Assembly (NCBI GenBank): GCA_013289875.1
Contig: JABCZC010000010.1
Span: forward strand, 1 to 64,000
Direction of reading: 5' to 3'
DNA length: 64,000 bases
DNA from: Acidobacteriota bacterium
GTDB taxonomy: Bacteria > Acidobacteriota > Terriglobia > Terriglobales > Acidobacteriaceae
A program made the translations under genes and the position numbers. Under the pieces are notes generated by a model. The model had not been told where the DNA came from. It saw only the letters and a program-made list of their open reading frames with translations, and made no database searches. Shown piece by piece: positions 25,936-38,579 of the stretch (positions are counted from its first letter, which is position 1; every line of letters begins with the position of its first letter).

Positions 25936-27110
25936 GGGACAGCTTCGACGGTGGGTCTCGACATTGTCGTCTGGTCGCGCCGCGCGGGAATAAAGATGCG
26001 TGCGACAGCACCCCGAGGCCCGCGTGAATGGAGAATTAGCAAGGCACCGACGCCGTAGAGTTGCTCAAGGCGGGCTTTGGTGTTACGAAGACCGACGCCG
26101 CGAAGAAAGAGCCGTTCACCGGTGTCATCGACGACGCTGTTCGCGTTCCTCACTTCGAGTTCCAGGCCGCCATTTTCGGTGCGCGCATGGATTTCGATGG
26201 AGTCTCCGCCTTTATGCTTGCCGATACCGTGACGAATGGCGTTTTCGACGAGCGGCTGCAGCAGCAGCGGGGGCACCTGATAATTGAGAGTAGAGGCATC
26301 GGCGTGGATTTCGACAGTAAGGCGATCGCCAAAGCGCTGACGCTGAATGCCGACGTAGAGATCGAGAAATTCAAGTTCGCGCGAAAGAGAGATTTCGTTT
26401 GTTCCCATCTGGTCAAGCGAGATGCGTAGTAACTCGCTTAGACGAAGGAGCACATCTTCGGCTGCGCGCGGATCCTCCTGCACGAGCGTAATGGCGGCCT
26501 GGAGGGTGTTGAAAAGGAAGTGGGGCTGGAGTTGCATGCGCAGCATCTCGAGCTCGGCCGAAGCGAGGCGCATTTCCAGCTGCGCCTGACGCAGGTCGCG
26601 CAGACGGATTTGCTCGCGCAGATGGAGGAAGCCCGCGATGGCAATGATGATCCAGTAGGCAAGTATGCCTAGCCGGCCTCGATTCTCGAGAGAGCCGAAG
26701 ATCAGAGACAACAGCGGCGAATGCACCTCGTGATCGAGCGTGTAGATCCATCCGGCCACGCCACGAAATACAACTTGAATGAACACGCAGGCAAGGCATG
26801 CGAACGCGTGGGGAACGAAAATGCGTCTCGGCCAGTTCGTTCTATTGATGGGATGGTGGCGCGCCAAAGCGAGAACGGCAGGCGTGAGGAACGCCCACGA
26901 ATACCAGTTGAACGCAGCCCAGGTCAGGTAGTGAGAGAGCGGGAGAATGTAGCCTTGCATCGCATCCGCGATGAAAACCAATCCGCTCTCAAGGACGACA
27001 ACCCCCGTCCAGCAGCCGATGGAGATGGGCAGCTGCGCCAGGTAGGCGTCAATGCCCAGAGTTCTGAAACGCCACTCTTTGTTTGGCGCGATGGATGGAG
27101 ATTGTTGCAC
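25932..27110 (-). CDS. LytS-type sensor histidine kinase
   Basis: 392 aa membrane kinase of the LytS/YehU type. Four predicted membrane segments lie in the first 165 residues, among them ISIGCWTGVVVLESGLVFIA, WYSWAFLTPAVLALA and LGILAYWIIIAIAGFL. The phosphoacceptor histidine is in MQLQPHFLFNTLQAAI; the HATPase domain carries the N-box VPPLLLQPLVENAIRHGIG and the G-box FLRGVGLRNTKARLEQLYG. No extracytoplasmic sensor domain beyond the helices is seen. It forms a two-gene operon with the LytTR regulator. The gene at 27319 is divergent and may be a target. Confidence 0.94.
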   Translation of the reverse strand: MQQSPSIAPNKEWRFRTLGIDAYLAQLPISIGCWTGVVVLESGLVFIADAMQGYILPLSHYLTWAAFNWYSWAFLTPAVLALARHHPINRTNWPRRIFVPHAFACLACVFIQVVFRGVAGWIYTLDHEVHSPLLSLIFGSLENRGRLGILAYWIIIAIAGFLHLREQIRLRDLRQAQLEMRLASAELEMLRMQLQPHFLFNTLQAAITLVQEDPRAAEDVLLRLSELLRISLDQMGTNEISLSRELEFLDLYVGIQRQRFGDRLTVEIHADASTLNYQVPPLLLQPLVENAIRHGIGKHKGGDSIEIHARTENGGLELEVRNANSVVDDTGERLFLRGVGLRNTKARLEQLYGVGALLILHSRGPRGAVARIFIPARRDQTTMSRPTVEAVP

Positions 27111-27318
27111 CGTTTTTCCCGTCTCTTCTTTCCCGATTGCTTCTTTATAGACCCTTCGGTGAGCGATCGGCGCGCGGAATTGCAGCGCATGAGAACGGTC
27201 TTACGATTCGCCCTATCTCTTGGACGATTCGCCCCAACAAATACCGATTGGACATTTTGGAGTGTGGCCAGAAGCGCCTCTCTGCGTAATCTCATGCCAG
27301 TCAGGGAGGCGTTAAAAC

Positions 27319-28266
27319 ATGCGAAACAGGTGGAGATTCCTGGTGGCGTTGGGGCTCGGTCTTGTATTGGTGAACGCTCCCGCCTGGGCACAAAACACGA
27401 CGACAACGGCACTCGATAGTGAGATTCACGATTATGAGCGCTTCGTGCGCAATCAAGTGGTGCAGCAGAATGGAGCGGTATGGTGGCATCTGGCAATGCT
27501 CTATCAGGATGCGGCGCGATATGAAGATGCGGAGCACGCTTATAGCACGGCTCTGCAGTTGTTAGAGTCCGGAGACCGCAAGACGTTTGCGAATGCAATG
27601 GACGAAATGGGCACGATGTACGTGGAGACAGGGAGCTATGCTAAGGCCGAACCCCTCGAGCGGCAAGCGCTCGCGATGCGTGAGGCGGACAAGGATTCCG
27701 TTGCCGTAGGGCGCAGTTGGATGCATCTGGCAATGCTTTCGCTCGGCAAACATGAAATCGCGGAGGCCGCAACGTATGCTGAGTTGGCGGCGGACCGGCT
27801 CGTGCCTGAGCGCACCGGCCACCCCGCCGAGAAAGGAGCGACTCCGGAAGAAAAGATGACCGCGCTGATATATCTATCGCTGGCGCGCTGCGCACAAGGC
27901 GTTTGTGCAGCGGCCCTTCCTGACCTGAAGTTGGCTGGCAGTATGGCTCATACCAGTTATGGGCCAGGTGATTTTCCAGCTGCTTTTATGGATTTTCTGA
28001 CAGGCTATGCGTATTGGAAGAGCGGGGACAACAGCTCGGCCGCGGAGTTGATGAAGAATGGCACGGCAGGCATGGAGGCGCAGCTCGGATGGGGACATCC
28101 AACGTACATCTCGTCAATGAAGGAGTACGAGGTCTTTCTTGAACAGACTCATCGGCCCTCCGAGGCAGCTGCGGTGAGAGCGAAACTTGCACGTGTACAA
28201 GTCTCGCGCAAGCCGGTGAACGTAGCCCAGGGAGTATCCCTGTCTGATCTGCTTGCGCCCCGCTGA
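27319..28266 (+). CDS. Secreted TPR protein
   Basis: 315 aa with a signal peptide (FLVALGLGLVLVNAPAWA). The mature part contains tetratricopeptide repeats, for example WWHLAMLYQDAARYEDAEHA, NAMDEMGTMYVETGSYAKAE and SWMHLAMLSLGKHEIAEAAT, so it probably binds proteins in the periplasm. GGGAGG lies 9 bases upstream of the ATG. It diverges from the LytS/LytTR operon with a 208-base shared gap, which makes regulation by that pair possible but unproven. Exact role unknown. Confidence 0.85.
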   Translation: MRNRWRFLVALGLGLVLVNAPAWAQNTTTTALDSEIHDYERFVRNQVVQQNGAVWWHLAMLYQDAARYEDAEHAYSTALQLLESGDRKTFANAMDEMGTMYVETGSYAKAEPLERQALAMREADKDSVAVGRSWMHLAMLSLGKHEIAEAATYAELAADRLVPERTGHPAEKGATPEEKMTALIYLSLARCAQGVCAAALPDLKLAGSMAHTSYGPGDFPAAFMDFLTGYAYWKSGDNSSAAELMKNGTAGMEAQLGWGHPTYISSMKEYEVFLEQTHRPSEAAAVRAKLARVQVSRKPVNVAQGVSLSDLLAPR

Positions 28267-28388
28267 CGGGCTTGGGATTATTCCGTCAGCCAAAATGACG
28301 CTTTGCTGCTGCGACAAATAAGGGAGACATGGCCACTGCCACGTCTCCCACTGTATGCCTATTGCGATTTATCCGTGGTTAGCGAAGA

Positions 28389-28550
28389 CTACTTGCGGCC
28401 AGTGTCTCCACTCTGCTGTCCGGGCTTGTGGGTGCCGCCCTGCTGCCCGGATTTCTGTGGATCTTGCTGCTGCTGCTGTTGGCCGCCGCCCGGATTGTCT
28501 TTATGCGTACCCTGTCCGTGCTGTGAGCCTTGCTGTGGATTGTTTGACAT
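28389..28550 (-). CDS. Small Gln/Gly-rich disordered protein (53 aa)
   Basis: The ATG at 28550 has GGAGGA about 8 bases upstream, so it is preferred to the track start at 28625. The protein is almost entirely polar and repetitive: MSNNPQQGSQHGQGTHKD, then a run of six glutamines, then QQGGTHKPGQQSGDTGRK. It lacks hydrophobic residues and cannot form a classical fold. It resembles small hydrophilic stress proteins in composition only. Codon choice and the good ribosome-binding site favour a real gene. It lies between two secreted-protein genes without clear operon linkage. Confidence 0.6.
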   Translation of the reverse strand: MSNNPQQGSQHGQGTHKDNPGGGQQQQQQDPQKSGQQGGTHKPGQQSGDTGRK

Positions 28551-28708
28551 TTGAAAATCCTCCAGGGATGTTCCCTCTTGAGTTAGGTTCGTTGTCCCTG
28601 GGAAAAGGTTGCTCCGTGTTGCCAACCCCGTGTAAGGCGGAAGAGAGTCTCAGAGGGTTAGTGACTTGGTTCGAGCCATTCACAGCAGAGTACGGCCATA
28701 CTTTCCAA

Positions 28709-29575
28709 TCAGATCGGGTGCACGGGTACTGAAACATCCTGCTGAAGTGTGAATTCGAGCAGGGTCTCACTTGGCACCCTTATCTGATCTCCCTTTGTGA
28801 TTGTTTGCGATCCGGCGCCTGCGGCCGCGCCGACTCCCGCGCCGATCGCCGCTCCTTCGCCGCCGCCCGCAGCGGCGCCGATAATCGATCCCAACGCCGC
28901 TCCGGTCACCGTTCTCTCCGCAGTGCTTGCGCCGCGCGACTTGCCGGTCATGTCATATTCTTCTGTCACCACCCGGACAGTGCGCCCATTCACCACAATC
29001 CCCGTCAACTCCAGCCGCAGTTGCGATCTACCCGTGAACGTTCCCGACTCCCTCGACTCAATCAGCCGGCCATAGACATCCGCGTCCTTGGCAACGATTA
29101 CGTTGCCCTCGACCACCAGCGGTTCAACCAGAGAAGCCTGGAAAGGATCGCCCGCCTGCTTCTCAGTGGTGTCGATCACATCGAGGGTGCGCACAGAAAT
29201 ACGCGTCCCTGCCGGAATGGTGACCTTTCCCGACGTTGAGATTTCGTCCTGCTTTACTGTCTCCGGTGCGTCGGGAAGGGAACTCTCCGGCGCCGCCGGC
29301 TTGCCACTCTCTGGTGCCCCCGGCTTGTCACTGGCTGAAGACGCCGGCTTGTCACTGGCAATCCCTTGGGAATCAAATTCCAGCGAAACGATGTCGGTGA
29401 TGTTGTACTTCTGCACAGAAGAACCGACCTGGAAGCTGATCTCACTCTCCGTGCCGCCCAGGAACTTGCCGTGAATCAGGCTGCCATTCTTCAACTTCAA
29501 AGTATCGGCCCCTGCTATCGAAGCCACCAGACAGAGTGCAACGACCAGTGCGCAATTCAGCCTGAACTTCCTCAT
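28709..29575 (-). CDS. Secreted protein with glycine-zipper segment
   Basis: 288 aa with a signal peptide (RLNCALVVALCLVASIAGA). A short N-terminal beta domain (TLKLKNGSLIHGKFLGGTES) is followed by a Pro/Ala/Ser/Lys linker with SDKPGAPESGKPAAPES repeats. The middle beta domain has IPAGTRISVRTLDVIDTTEK, and the C-terminus a glycine zipper (GAALGSIIGAAAGGGEGAAI) of the kind that inserts in the outer membrane or oligomerises. Common in Acidobacteria; function unknown. The linker repeats are imperfect. Confidence 0.78.
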   Translation of the reverse strand: MRKFRLNCALVVALCLVASIAGADTLKLKNGSLIHGKFLGGTESEISFQVGSSVQKYNITDIVSLEFDSQGIASDKPASSASDKPGAPESGKPAAPESSLPDAPETVKQDEISTSGKVTIPAGTRISVRTLDVIDTTEKQAGDPFQASLVEPLVVEGNVIVAKDADVYGRLIESRESGTFTGRSQLRLELTGIVVNGRTVRVVTEEYDMTGKSRGASTAERTVTGAALGSIIGAAAGGGEGAAIGAGVGAAAGAGSQTITKGDQIRVPSETLLEFTLQQDVSVPVHPI

Positions 29576-29758
29576 GACTGCACCTCTGCGACGTGCTCCA
29601 CAACAGCAGCACTTCTTTGGACAGGTTCAATTCCCGTCGAATCTGAATAAGTAGATCCGATTTCTCTCGTTGCGATCCACTTTTTTCAGCATCCCGAAGC
29701 AGATGTCCGAGAAGCCCGTTTATCTGGCGCGACGCTGGATTAGCTTTGACCCTCTCAA

Positions 29759-30037
29759 TCAAGCGTTCGGGGGGACAGCCTTCTCGGCCCTCGTCATGGG
29801 AAGGATGACAAAGACGCATATGAGCACTGGAAGAGACGCTGGAACCAAAACCGTCCATGGGAAAGGTTTGCGGGCGAATTGGCCGACCAAGCCGTCTGCC
29901 ACCACGACCAGCAGAATAAGTAAGATCAGCCTTACTGCCCACTTCCGATTCTGGCGATTTATCTGCAAGAGTCTCCTCCGCGCGGCAGCCCTGCAAATTC
30001 TGCACAATATCCGTACAGGAGTTTGTTTACCTGGCAC
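29759..30037 (-). CDS. Small membrane protein, possible (up to 92 aa)
   Basis: Reading frame with two likely membrane helices, WAVRLILLILLVVVADGLVG and TVLVPASLPVLICVFVIL, after a basic N-terminus (KQTPVRILCRICRAAARRR), consistent with a positive-inside small membrane protein. The track start at 30037 is a GTG with a weak AAGGGG upstream; an internal start cannot be excluded. No partner genes. The rest of the 29576-30107 gap holds nothing recognisable. Confidence 0.45.
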   Translation of the reverse strand: MPGKQTPVRILCRICRAAARRRLLQINRQNRKWAVRLILLILLVVVADGLVGQFARKPFPWTVLVPASLPVLICVFVILPMTRAEKAVPPNA

Positions 30038-30107
30038 TTCACTCTATACCCCTTAAACCCGATGAGTCGACTCCCCGTCATAGGAGGAGGTGGGGGCATA
30101 TGTGTTC

Positions 30108-30593
30108 TCACTTCGAGTTGAATTCATAAACCTGATCATAAAGTTCCATCTCTTCCGATGTCGGCACCTGAAATATCTCAAGCCATCGCAACATAGCATC
30201 CTGTCCAATTGGCGGTTCTTCTCTTCCTCGTCGTTGAATCCGGTCGAAAAGCACATCGACAGGCGCAGAAAGATAGTGCAATTCAACAGCAGCGCCAAGG
30301 GTCCGCGCTTTCAGACGCAACGTATCTCGCTCGGACTTTGCCCACGTGCCCCATTCGATAATTACAACGAGCCCGAGCGCCAGGAGTCTTTGACCGAACT
30401 GCCATTGCAACATCTCGACTTTCCCGCGGCTGTCTTCGTCGTACAAGTCGATAGCAAGTGCCGTCATCCACTCGTCGGGAGCCAGACGGACGGCTCGAAG
30501 GTTCTCCTCCAGATCCATCGCATATGTGGTTTTGCCAGAACCTGGAAGGCCGCAGACGATAATCAACCTGGCTCCCTCTTTAGATGCGTCCAT
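30108..30593 (-). CDS. P-loop ATP-binding protein (AAA_33/zeta-toxin-like kinase)
   Basis: 161 aa with Walker A GLPGSGKTTYAMDLEENL near the N-terminus, a conserved RLAPDEWMTAL segment, WGTWAKSERDTLR and a lid-type arginine stretch (LFDRIQRRGREEPP). This is the small AAA_33-type nucleoside/aminoglycoside kinase-like family, which phosphorylates small molecules in the cytoplasm. No antitoxin-like gene is adjacent, so toxin function is not supported. The ribosome-binding site is weak. The substrate is unknown. Confidence 0.83.
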   Translation of the reverse strand: MDASKEGARLIIVCGLPGSGKTTYAMDLEENLRAVRLAPDEWMTALAIDLYDEDSRGKVEMLQWQFGQRLLALGLVVIIEWGTWAKSERDTLRLKARTLGAAVELHYLSAPVDVLFDRIQRRGREEPPIGQDAMLRWLEIFQVPTSEEMELYDQVYEFNSK

Positions 30594-30917
30594 GGAGTCA
30601 TTATTCAGCCAATGACAAGCTGCCGTATGATTGGCTATTTTTACAAGTCACTTTGCCGACCCGACTGACTGCCGAGTCCCCCAAGTGTCCGACATGCCCG
30701 TTTTTCGGACAAGCGGAATAGCGCTCGGTAAACAGAAGGCGACTTTTCGCTATTCATCCTTGAACGGAAAGCGAACCCACATGTGGCAACTAGCAAATCT
30801 ACGAGAAGGGTTCCGGAATCAAATCCGGTTGATCAACGCGCAGAAGGAGTTACGATCCGAGAGATCATTTGGCGTGATCAGAACGACGAAGTAGCCAAGG
30901 GCGATTGGCACAGGCGC
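30594..30917. other. Intergenic region with a TGTCCGA inverted repeat
   Basis: About 320 bases upstream of the kinase gene. The plus-strand ORF at 30631 has no domain or ribosome-binding site. The only structure is the inverted repeat at 30686-30711. Confidence 0.5.
30686..30711. promoter_or_regulatory. Inverted repeat TGTCCGA-N12-TCGGACA
   Basis: Perfect 7-base dyad separated by 12 bases, about 95 bases upstream of the P-loop kinase start. The length suits a dimeric regulator or enhancer-binding protein site. No matching promoter was identified, so the role is open. Confidence 0.4.
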
Positions 30918-31463
30918 TTAGCGTTGCCTGTTTACCAGCGCCTTGAGAAACGGAGCGCCCCATGCCGCAATTGCAAGCAGACCGCCAAACAACAGAACAG
31001 CATCAATACTCTCGCGGCCTTCCGGCGAAGCATAGACGTTTCGCAGGTTCAGCCACAGCGCGAACTCATCGAGCGTCAAAGCCGCGCCAACCCCATACAT
31101 GATCGAGATCAGCCGGCTCACGAAGATCGACGTCGGTGTTGTCTCTTCACCTACTTCAACCAGCCAGGCGTAGCCCACAACCAGCAGAATCAAAATTCCC
31201 CACACCAGATGATGAATGTGCCGCCCGCCAACCACCACCCATCCAAACGGTCCAATGTTGTGAAGAATGGCCAGGACCAGCAATCGCGCGCCCAGGAAAG
31301 TTAGAAAGAAACTTACCGAGGCCAGGAACAATCTCCGGCGTGGACGGTCGCGGATATGCTCGTGCATCAGGATGCCGAGTTGTGTCAGGTGCAAAAGCAG
31401 GAGCATGGTCGCGGTTCCCAAAACCGCACAAATCAGCAGAATCCACGCGCCAGTCAAATGCAT
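30918..31463 (-). CDS. Polytopic membrane protein of unknown function
   Basis: 181 aa with about five membrane segments: WILLICAVLGTATMLLLL, FLASVSFFLTFLGARLLVLA, HHLVWGILILLVVGYAW, SIMYGVGAALTLDEFALWL and AVLLFGGLLAIAAWG. The short loops include GGRHIHHLVWG with adjacent histidines. No enzyme motif is visible. It is followed 43 bases upstream by the Ni/Co transporter gene on the same strand; histidines in the loops could suit a metal role, but that is speculation. Family not recognised. Confidence 0.72.
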   Translation of the reverse strand: MHLTGAWILLICAVLGTATMLLLLHLTQLGILMHEHIRDRPRRRLFLASVSFFLTFLGARLLVLAILHNIGPFGWVVVGGRHIHHLVWGILILLVVGYAWLVEVGEETTPTSIFVSRLISIMYGVGAALTLDEFALWLNLRNVYASPEGRESIDAVLLFGGLLAIAAWGAPFLKALVNRQR

Positions 31464-31505
31464 GCTTCCCCAATCCCCTCTTAACGATCACTCGCGCCGC
31501 ATAAA

Positions 31506-32252
31506 TCAACCGCCCAACGAGGGCAGGTGGTCCGACGCCCCAAGCAGAAAAATCACGCCAATCGCAAAGCTATACACCGCACCTGCAACCGCAACCCATC
31601 GATAGAAGCCGGGCCGATGGAGCCCCATCCCAAAAATTCCCCCCAGTGACGCCGTCATCAGCGTGTTCATCGCCACAAGGCCAACCGCGAAAGCCAGCAG
31701 TCCCATGAATCCCCTCGCTGTACCGCCCAGGCTGGCTGCCAGCAGAAACAGCATCAGTTGACTCGGCGTCTCCGCGCCCAATCCGTGCAGAACGCCAATC
31801 GCAAAAACCGATCCGCCGCTGTAATTCCACGCGAAAGGCACAGGCCGGGGCGTCTGTGGTTTGAAAAAGTTCACCGTGCGCCACCATGCATATTGGCAGC
31901 CGGTAATAAGAATCGCCCACCGGCTTCTGACCGCCTGATGCGAATGCGAATGTCGGATCAGGTTCGCCACCACCCCAATTCCCAGTACGATCAGTGTTGC
32001 GCCGATGAGCCGTTCCGTCCAGTTGTCCAGCCTCGCCGGTAGCGGAATATGCAGCATCACCACTAGCGAACCCAGTGCCACCACTGTCAGTGCATGGCCC
32101 ATGGCATAAGTAATCCCCAGCCGCATCCCCTGTTTCCAGCTTTTCTGCACAGCAGTGATATCGGAAATGGCTGCAAGGTGGTCATAATCGAAACCATGCC
32201 GCAGACCAAGCACGGCGCAGGAGAAGAGAGCGAGTTCGAGCTTCCAATTCAT
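31506..32252 (-). CDS. NiCoT/NicO-type nickel-cobalt transporter
   Basis: 248 aa polytopic membrane protein. The signature of nickel/cobalt permeases appears at the N-terminus: GLRHGFDYDHLAAISDITA, matching the HX4DH metal motif of helix II. Membrane helices include GITYAMGHALTVVALGSLVV, LIGATLIVLGIGVVANLI and SVFAIGVLHGLGAETPSQL, the second family motif. A histidine cluster SHSHQ lies in a loop. It would import or export Ni2+/Co2+ across the inner membrane. No nickel enzyme or riboswitch is adjacent. It ends just before the unknown membrane protein gene. Confidence 0.87.
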   Translation of the reverse strand: MNWKLELALFSCAVLGLRHGFDYDHLAAISDITAVQKSWKQGMRLGITYAMGHALTVVALGSLVVMLHIPLPARLDNWTERLIGATLIVLGIGVVANLIRHSHSHQAVRSRWAILITGCQYAWWRTVNFFKPQTPRPVPFAWNYSGGSVFAIGVLHGLGAETPSQLMLFLLAASLGGTARGFMGLLAFAVGLVAMNTLMTASLGGIFGMGLHRPGFYRWVAVAGAVYSFAIGVIFLLGASDHLPSLGG

Positions 32253-32370
32253 CCGTTAATTGAGATGTGGCCGCTCGATCGCTCGCGCCGTCACCCAAAC
32301 GCCAATTGTAACGAGGAATTGGATTTCAGTGAGCCAGGACTGTTTGGGGAGTCGATATCGGCCTTGCAAG

Positions 32371-32878
32371 CTAGCCCGAAATCCGCACCAACTGCTCGGC
32401 CTCGACGCGCGGGCCGAGGATCGAAATTCTGGGCACCTGTCCCCGCGCCATCGCAACTTCATCGCAGCGATAAAGCCGTGGGCAATTCTGGCAATCCTTA
32501 AAAATCTTGTCCGGCAGGGCCGTGCGATCTTCCACCTCGCGGAACCCATAGCGGAAAAAGAAATCCGGGATCCGCGTAAACAGGCACACGCACCCGATTC
32601 CGTGATCCTCGGCCTCTTCCAGAAGAGAAAACAGGAGTCTACCGCCAACTCCCTGGCTCTTCGCTTCCGGCTTGACCACGATCGATCTCACCTCCGCCAG
32701 ATGTGGTCCGTAGAGATGCAGTGCGCCACATCCGAGAAACACGCCAGCCTCGCTCTCGGCGACAGTAAAATCGCGCACGTTCTCGCATATCTCCGCGAAG
32801 ACGCGCCGCAGCAGAGTGCCATCCTGAGAGAGACTGTTCACCAGCTCATAGATGTTTGTCGCATCCTGAAGGCGGGCC

Positions 32879-32892
<14 letters not shown>
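32371..32892 (-). CDS. Short N-acetylglutamate synthase (GNAT), last gene of the arg operon
   Basis: 173 aa GNAT protein of the short NAGS type, which acetylates glutamate with acetyl-CoA, the first step of arginine synthesis. The acetyl-CoA site is SIVVKPEAKSQGVGGRLL. The C-terminus has the family's cysteine motif DCQNCPRLYRCDEVAMA and YGFREVEDRTALPDKIF, seen in stand-alone bacterial NAGS. Its ATG overlaps the end of argH by 14 bases, so it belongs to the arginine operon. There is no amino-acid-kinase domain, so feedback control by arginine would differ from classical ArgA. Assignment is strong by context and motif. Confidence 0.85.
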
Positions 32893-36890
<3,998 letters not shown>

Positions 36891-36898
<8 letters not shown>

Positions 36899-38144
36899 CG
36901 TTTTTGCCCCCCGTCGTTGGAGCGCCCGCCGTCTGCGGCGCATGCTCGGTAAGAATTGAGTCGAGGGCATCGATGGCATGATCCACATGGTCTTTGCCCA
37001 GAATGAACGGCGGCAGGAATCGCAGCACCGTCTCGCTTGTCCGGTTTATTAGGATGCGCTGTTCCAGCATTGCGCCCGCTACCTGTTTGGCCAGATCGGC
37101 CGAATCAAGCTCGGCTGCAAGCATCAATCCCATTCCGCGCACATCCACGATGGCGGCATGTTTTTCAGCCAACTCATCCAGTCGTCCGTGAAAATATGTG
37201 CCTACTTCAGTTACATGTTGCAGAAGATTCTCTTCCTCGATCGTCTCAATTACCGCCAGAGCTACCGCGCATGCCAGGGGACCGCCGCCAAAAGTGGTCC
37301 CGTGCATGCCCGGATGAATAGCGCGGGCTGCCTCCTCTGTGCACAACATCGCACCGAGCGGAAGCCCGCCAGCCAGAGGTTTTGCAATCGTCATAACATC
37401 TGGCTGAACGTCGTAATGCTGGTACCCGAACCACTTGCCCGTTCGTCCCAGCCCTGCCTGAATTTCATCGCAAATCAACAGCGCTCCAGTAGAGAGCGTC
37501 AGGTCGCGCGCCGCTGCCATAAACTCCTTCGACACCGGACGAATTCCGCCCTCGCCCTGAATCGCCTCGATCAGCACTCCGCAAACATCGCTCGAAAACT
37601 TCGCCTTCAAATCCGCGACATCGTTGAAAACCACAAACTCCACACCCGGCATTACCGGAGCGAAAGGCTCTCGATACTTCGCCTTGTGCGTCGTCGCAAC
37701 CGATCCCATCGTGCGGCCGTGAAAGCTGTTCTCAAGCGCCAGAAACTTCGTCCCGATCGCCTTGCCTTCGCTGCACTGTAATCCTGCATGGGCCCGAGCC
37801 AGCTTCAGCGCCGCTTCCCACGCTTCCGTGCCGCTGTTCGAAAAGAAGGCGCGATCCATGCCGCTCATCTTCGTCAATCGCAGCGCGAGCTCCGCCTGTC
37901 CTTCATGAAAATAGAGATTCGAAATATGGATCAGCTTCCTACTCTGCTCCGCAATTGCCTTCTCGATCGCGGGATGACCATACCCCAGCGCATTCACGCC
38001 AATCCCACTCAGCAGATCGAGATACCGTTCACCCTTCTCGTCGATGAGATGCACACCCTCACCCCCGACAAAATGAATCGGATTCCGCTCATACGTGGGA
38101 AGCAGCAGCTTCGCTTCCGCTGCCCTGATCTCATCTAACCTCAT
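36891..38144 (-). CDS. argD: Acetylornithine aminotransferase
   Basis: PLP enzyme converting N-acetylglutamate semialdehyde to N-acetylornithine. The ATG at 38144 has GGAGGG 7 bases upstream; the track start is a TTG within that ribosome-binding site. Class-III aminotransferase features: NSGTEAWEAALKLAR, ENSFHGRTMGSVATT (PLP contact), LLICDEIQAGLGRTGKWFG (aspartate to PLP nitrogen) and DVMTIAKPLAGGLPLGAML with the Schiff-base lysine. 417 aa, normal length. The four-helix-bundle pseudogene lies just upstream, between argB and argD, so argD expression depends on read-through. Confidence 0.96.
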
Positions 38145-38160
38145 TACTGCTCCCTCCAAA

Positions 38161-38576
38161 AGAGCACAGCGTTCAGAGCACAGAGCTCAGATTTTCTTCA
38201 TCAACGCCCAGAGCATTTTTCCTGCTTCATCTGCAAGTCCCTCTGCAGCCTGCATCTGAACTACTTTCCCGAAACCAAGTTGTTTGGCGATCACCAACTG
38301 CGTCTGAAGCTCCAGGATGGAGCCCCGTGCAATTCCAACGAATTGCCGGAACTCACCTTTCGATCCTCTCCCATATCCCTCTGCAACATTGCTGGCGACC
38401 GACACTGCCGCGCGTCGAAGCTGTGAGGTAAGGCCCTAGAGTTCCTCCTTTGGAAACTCAGCAGTCAGCTTGTAAATTGCTACCGATAGCTCAATAGCGC
38501 GCTGCCAAACCTTTAACTCTCGATACGATCCCAATCATCTGCCTTTCTGAGCGCTGCGCTCTGAGCCCTGTACTCT
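38161..38576. mobile_element. Putative cassette: four-helix-bundle gene between 30-base imperfect inverted repeats
   Basis: The arms 38161-38190 and 38547-38576 are inverted copies matching at 25 of 30 positions (core CAGAGC...CAG.GCTCAG). They enclose the four-helix-bundle pseudogene exactly, its stop codon lying inside the left arm. The whole interrupts the otherwise overlapping argB-argD gene order. No transposase is encoded, so movement would need help in trans. The arms are partly low-complexity, so chance resemblance cannot be excluded. Confidence 0.5.
38187..38534 (-). pseudogene. Four-helix-bundle (23S rRNA IVP/S23-type) protein with internal amber stop
   Basis: Minus-strand reading from a possible TTG at 38534 gives GSYRELKVWQRAIELSVAIY, then KLTAEFPKEEL, a TAG, and GLTSQLRRAAVSVASNVAEG to the end. 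The family normally has EELYGLTSQLRRA, so a tyrosine codon has become TAG. The rest, including GYGRGSKGEFRQFVGIARGS, is a canonical four-helix-bundle protein first known from intervening sequences in 23S rRNA genes. The ORF track shows only the part after the stop (38187-38405). It sits inside the arginine operon, between inverted repeats. A sequencing error at the TAG is the main alternative. Confidence 0.85.
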
Positions 38577-38579
38577 GTT

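Noticed and set aside
29442-30005. 187-aa minus-strand ORF
   Set aside because: Overlaps the glycine-zipper protein gene and the possible membrane protein in another frame; no signal or domain.
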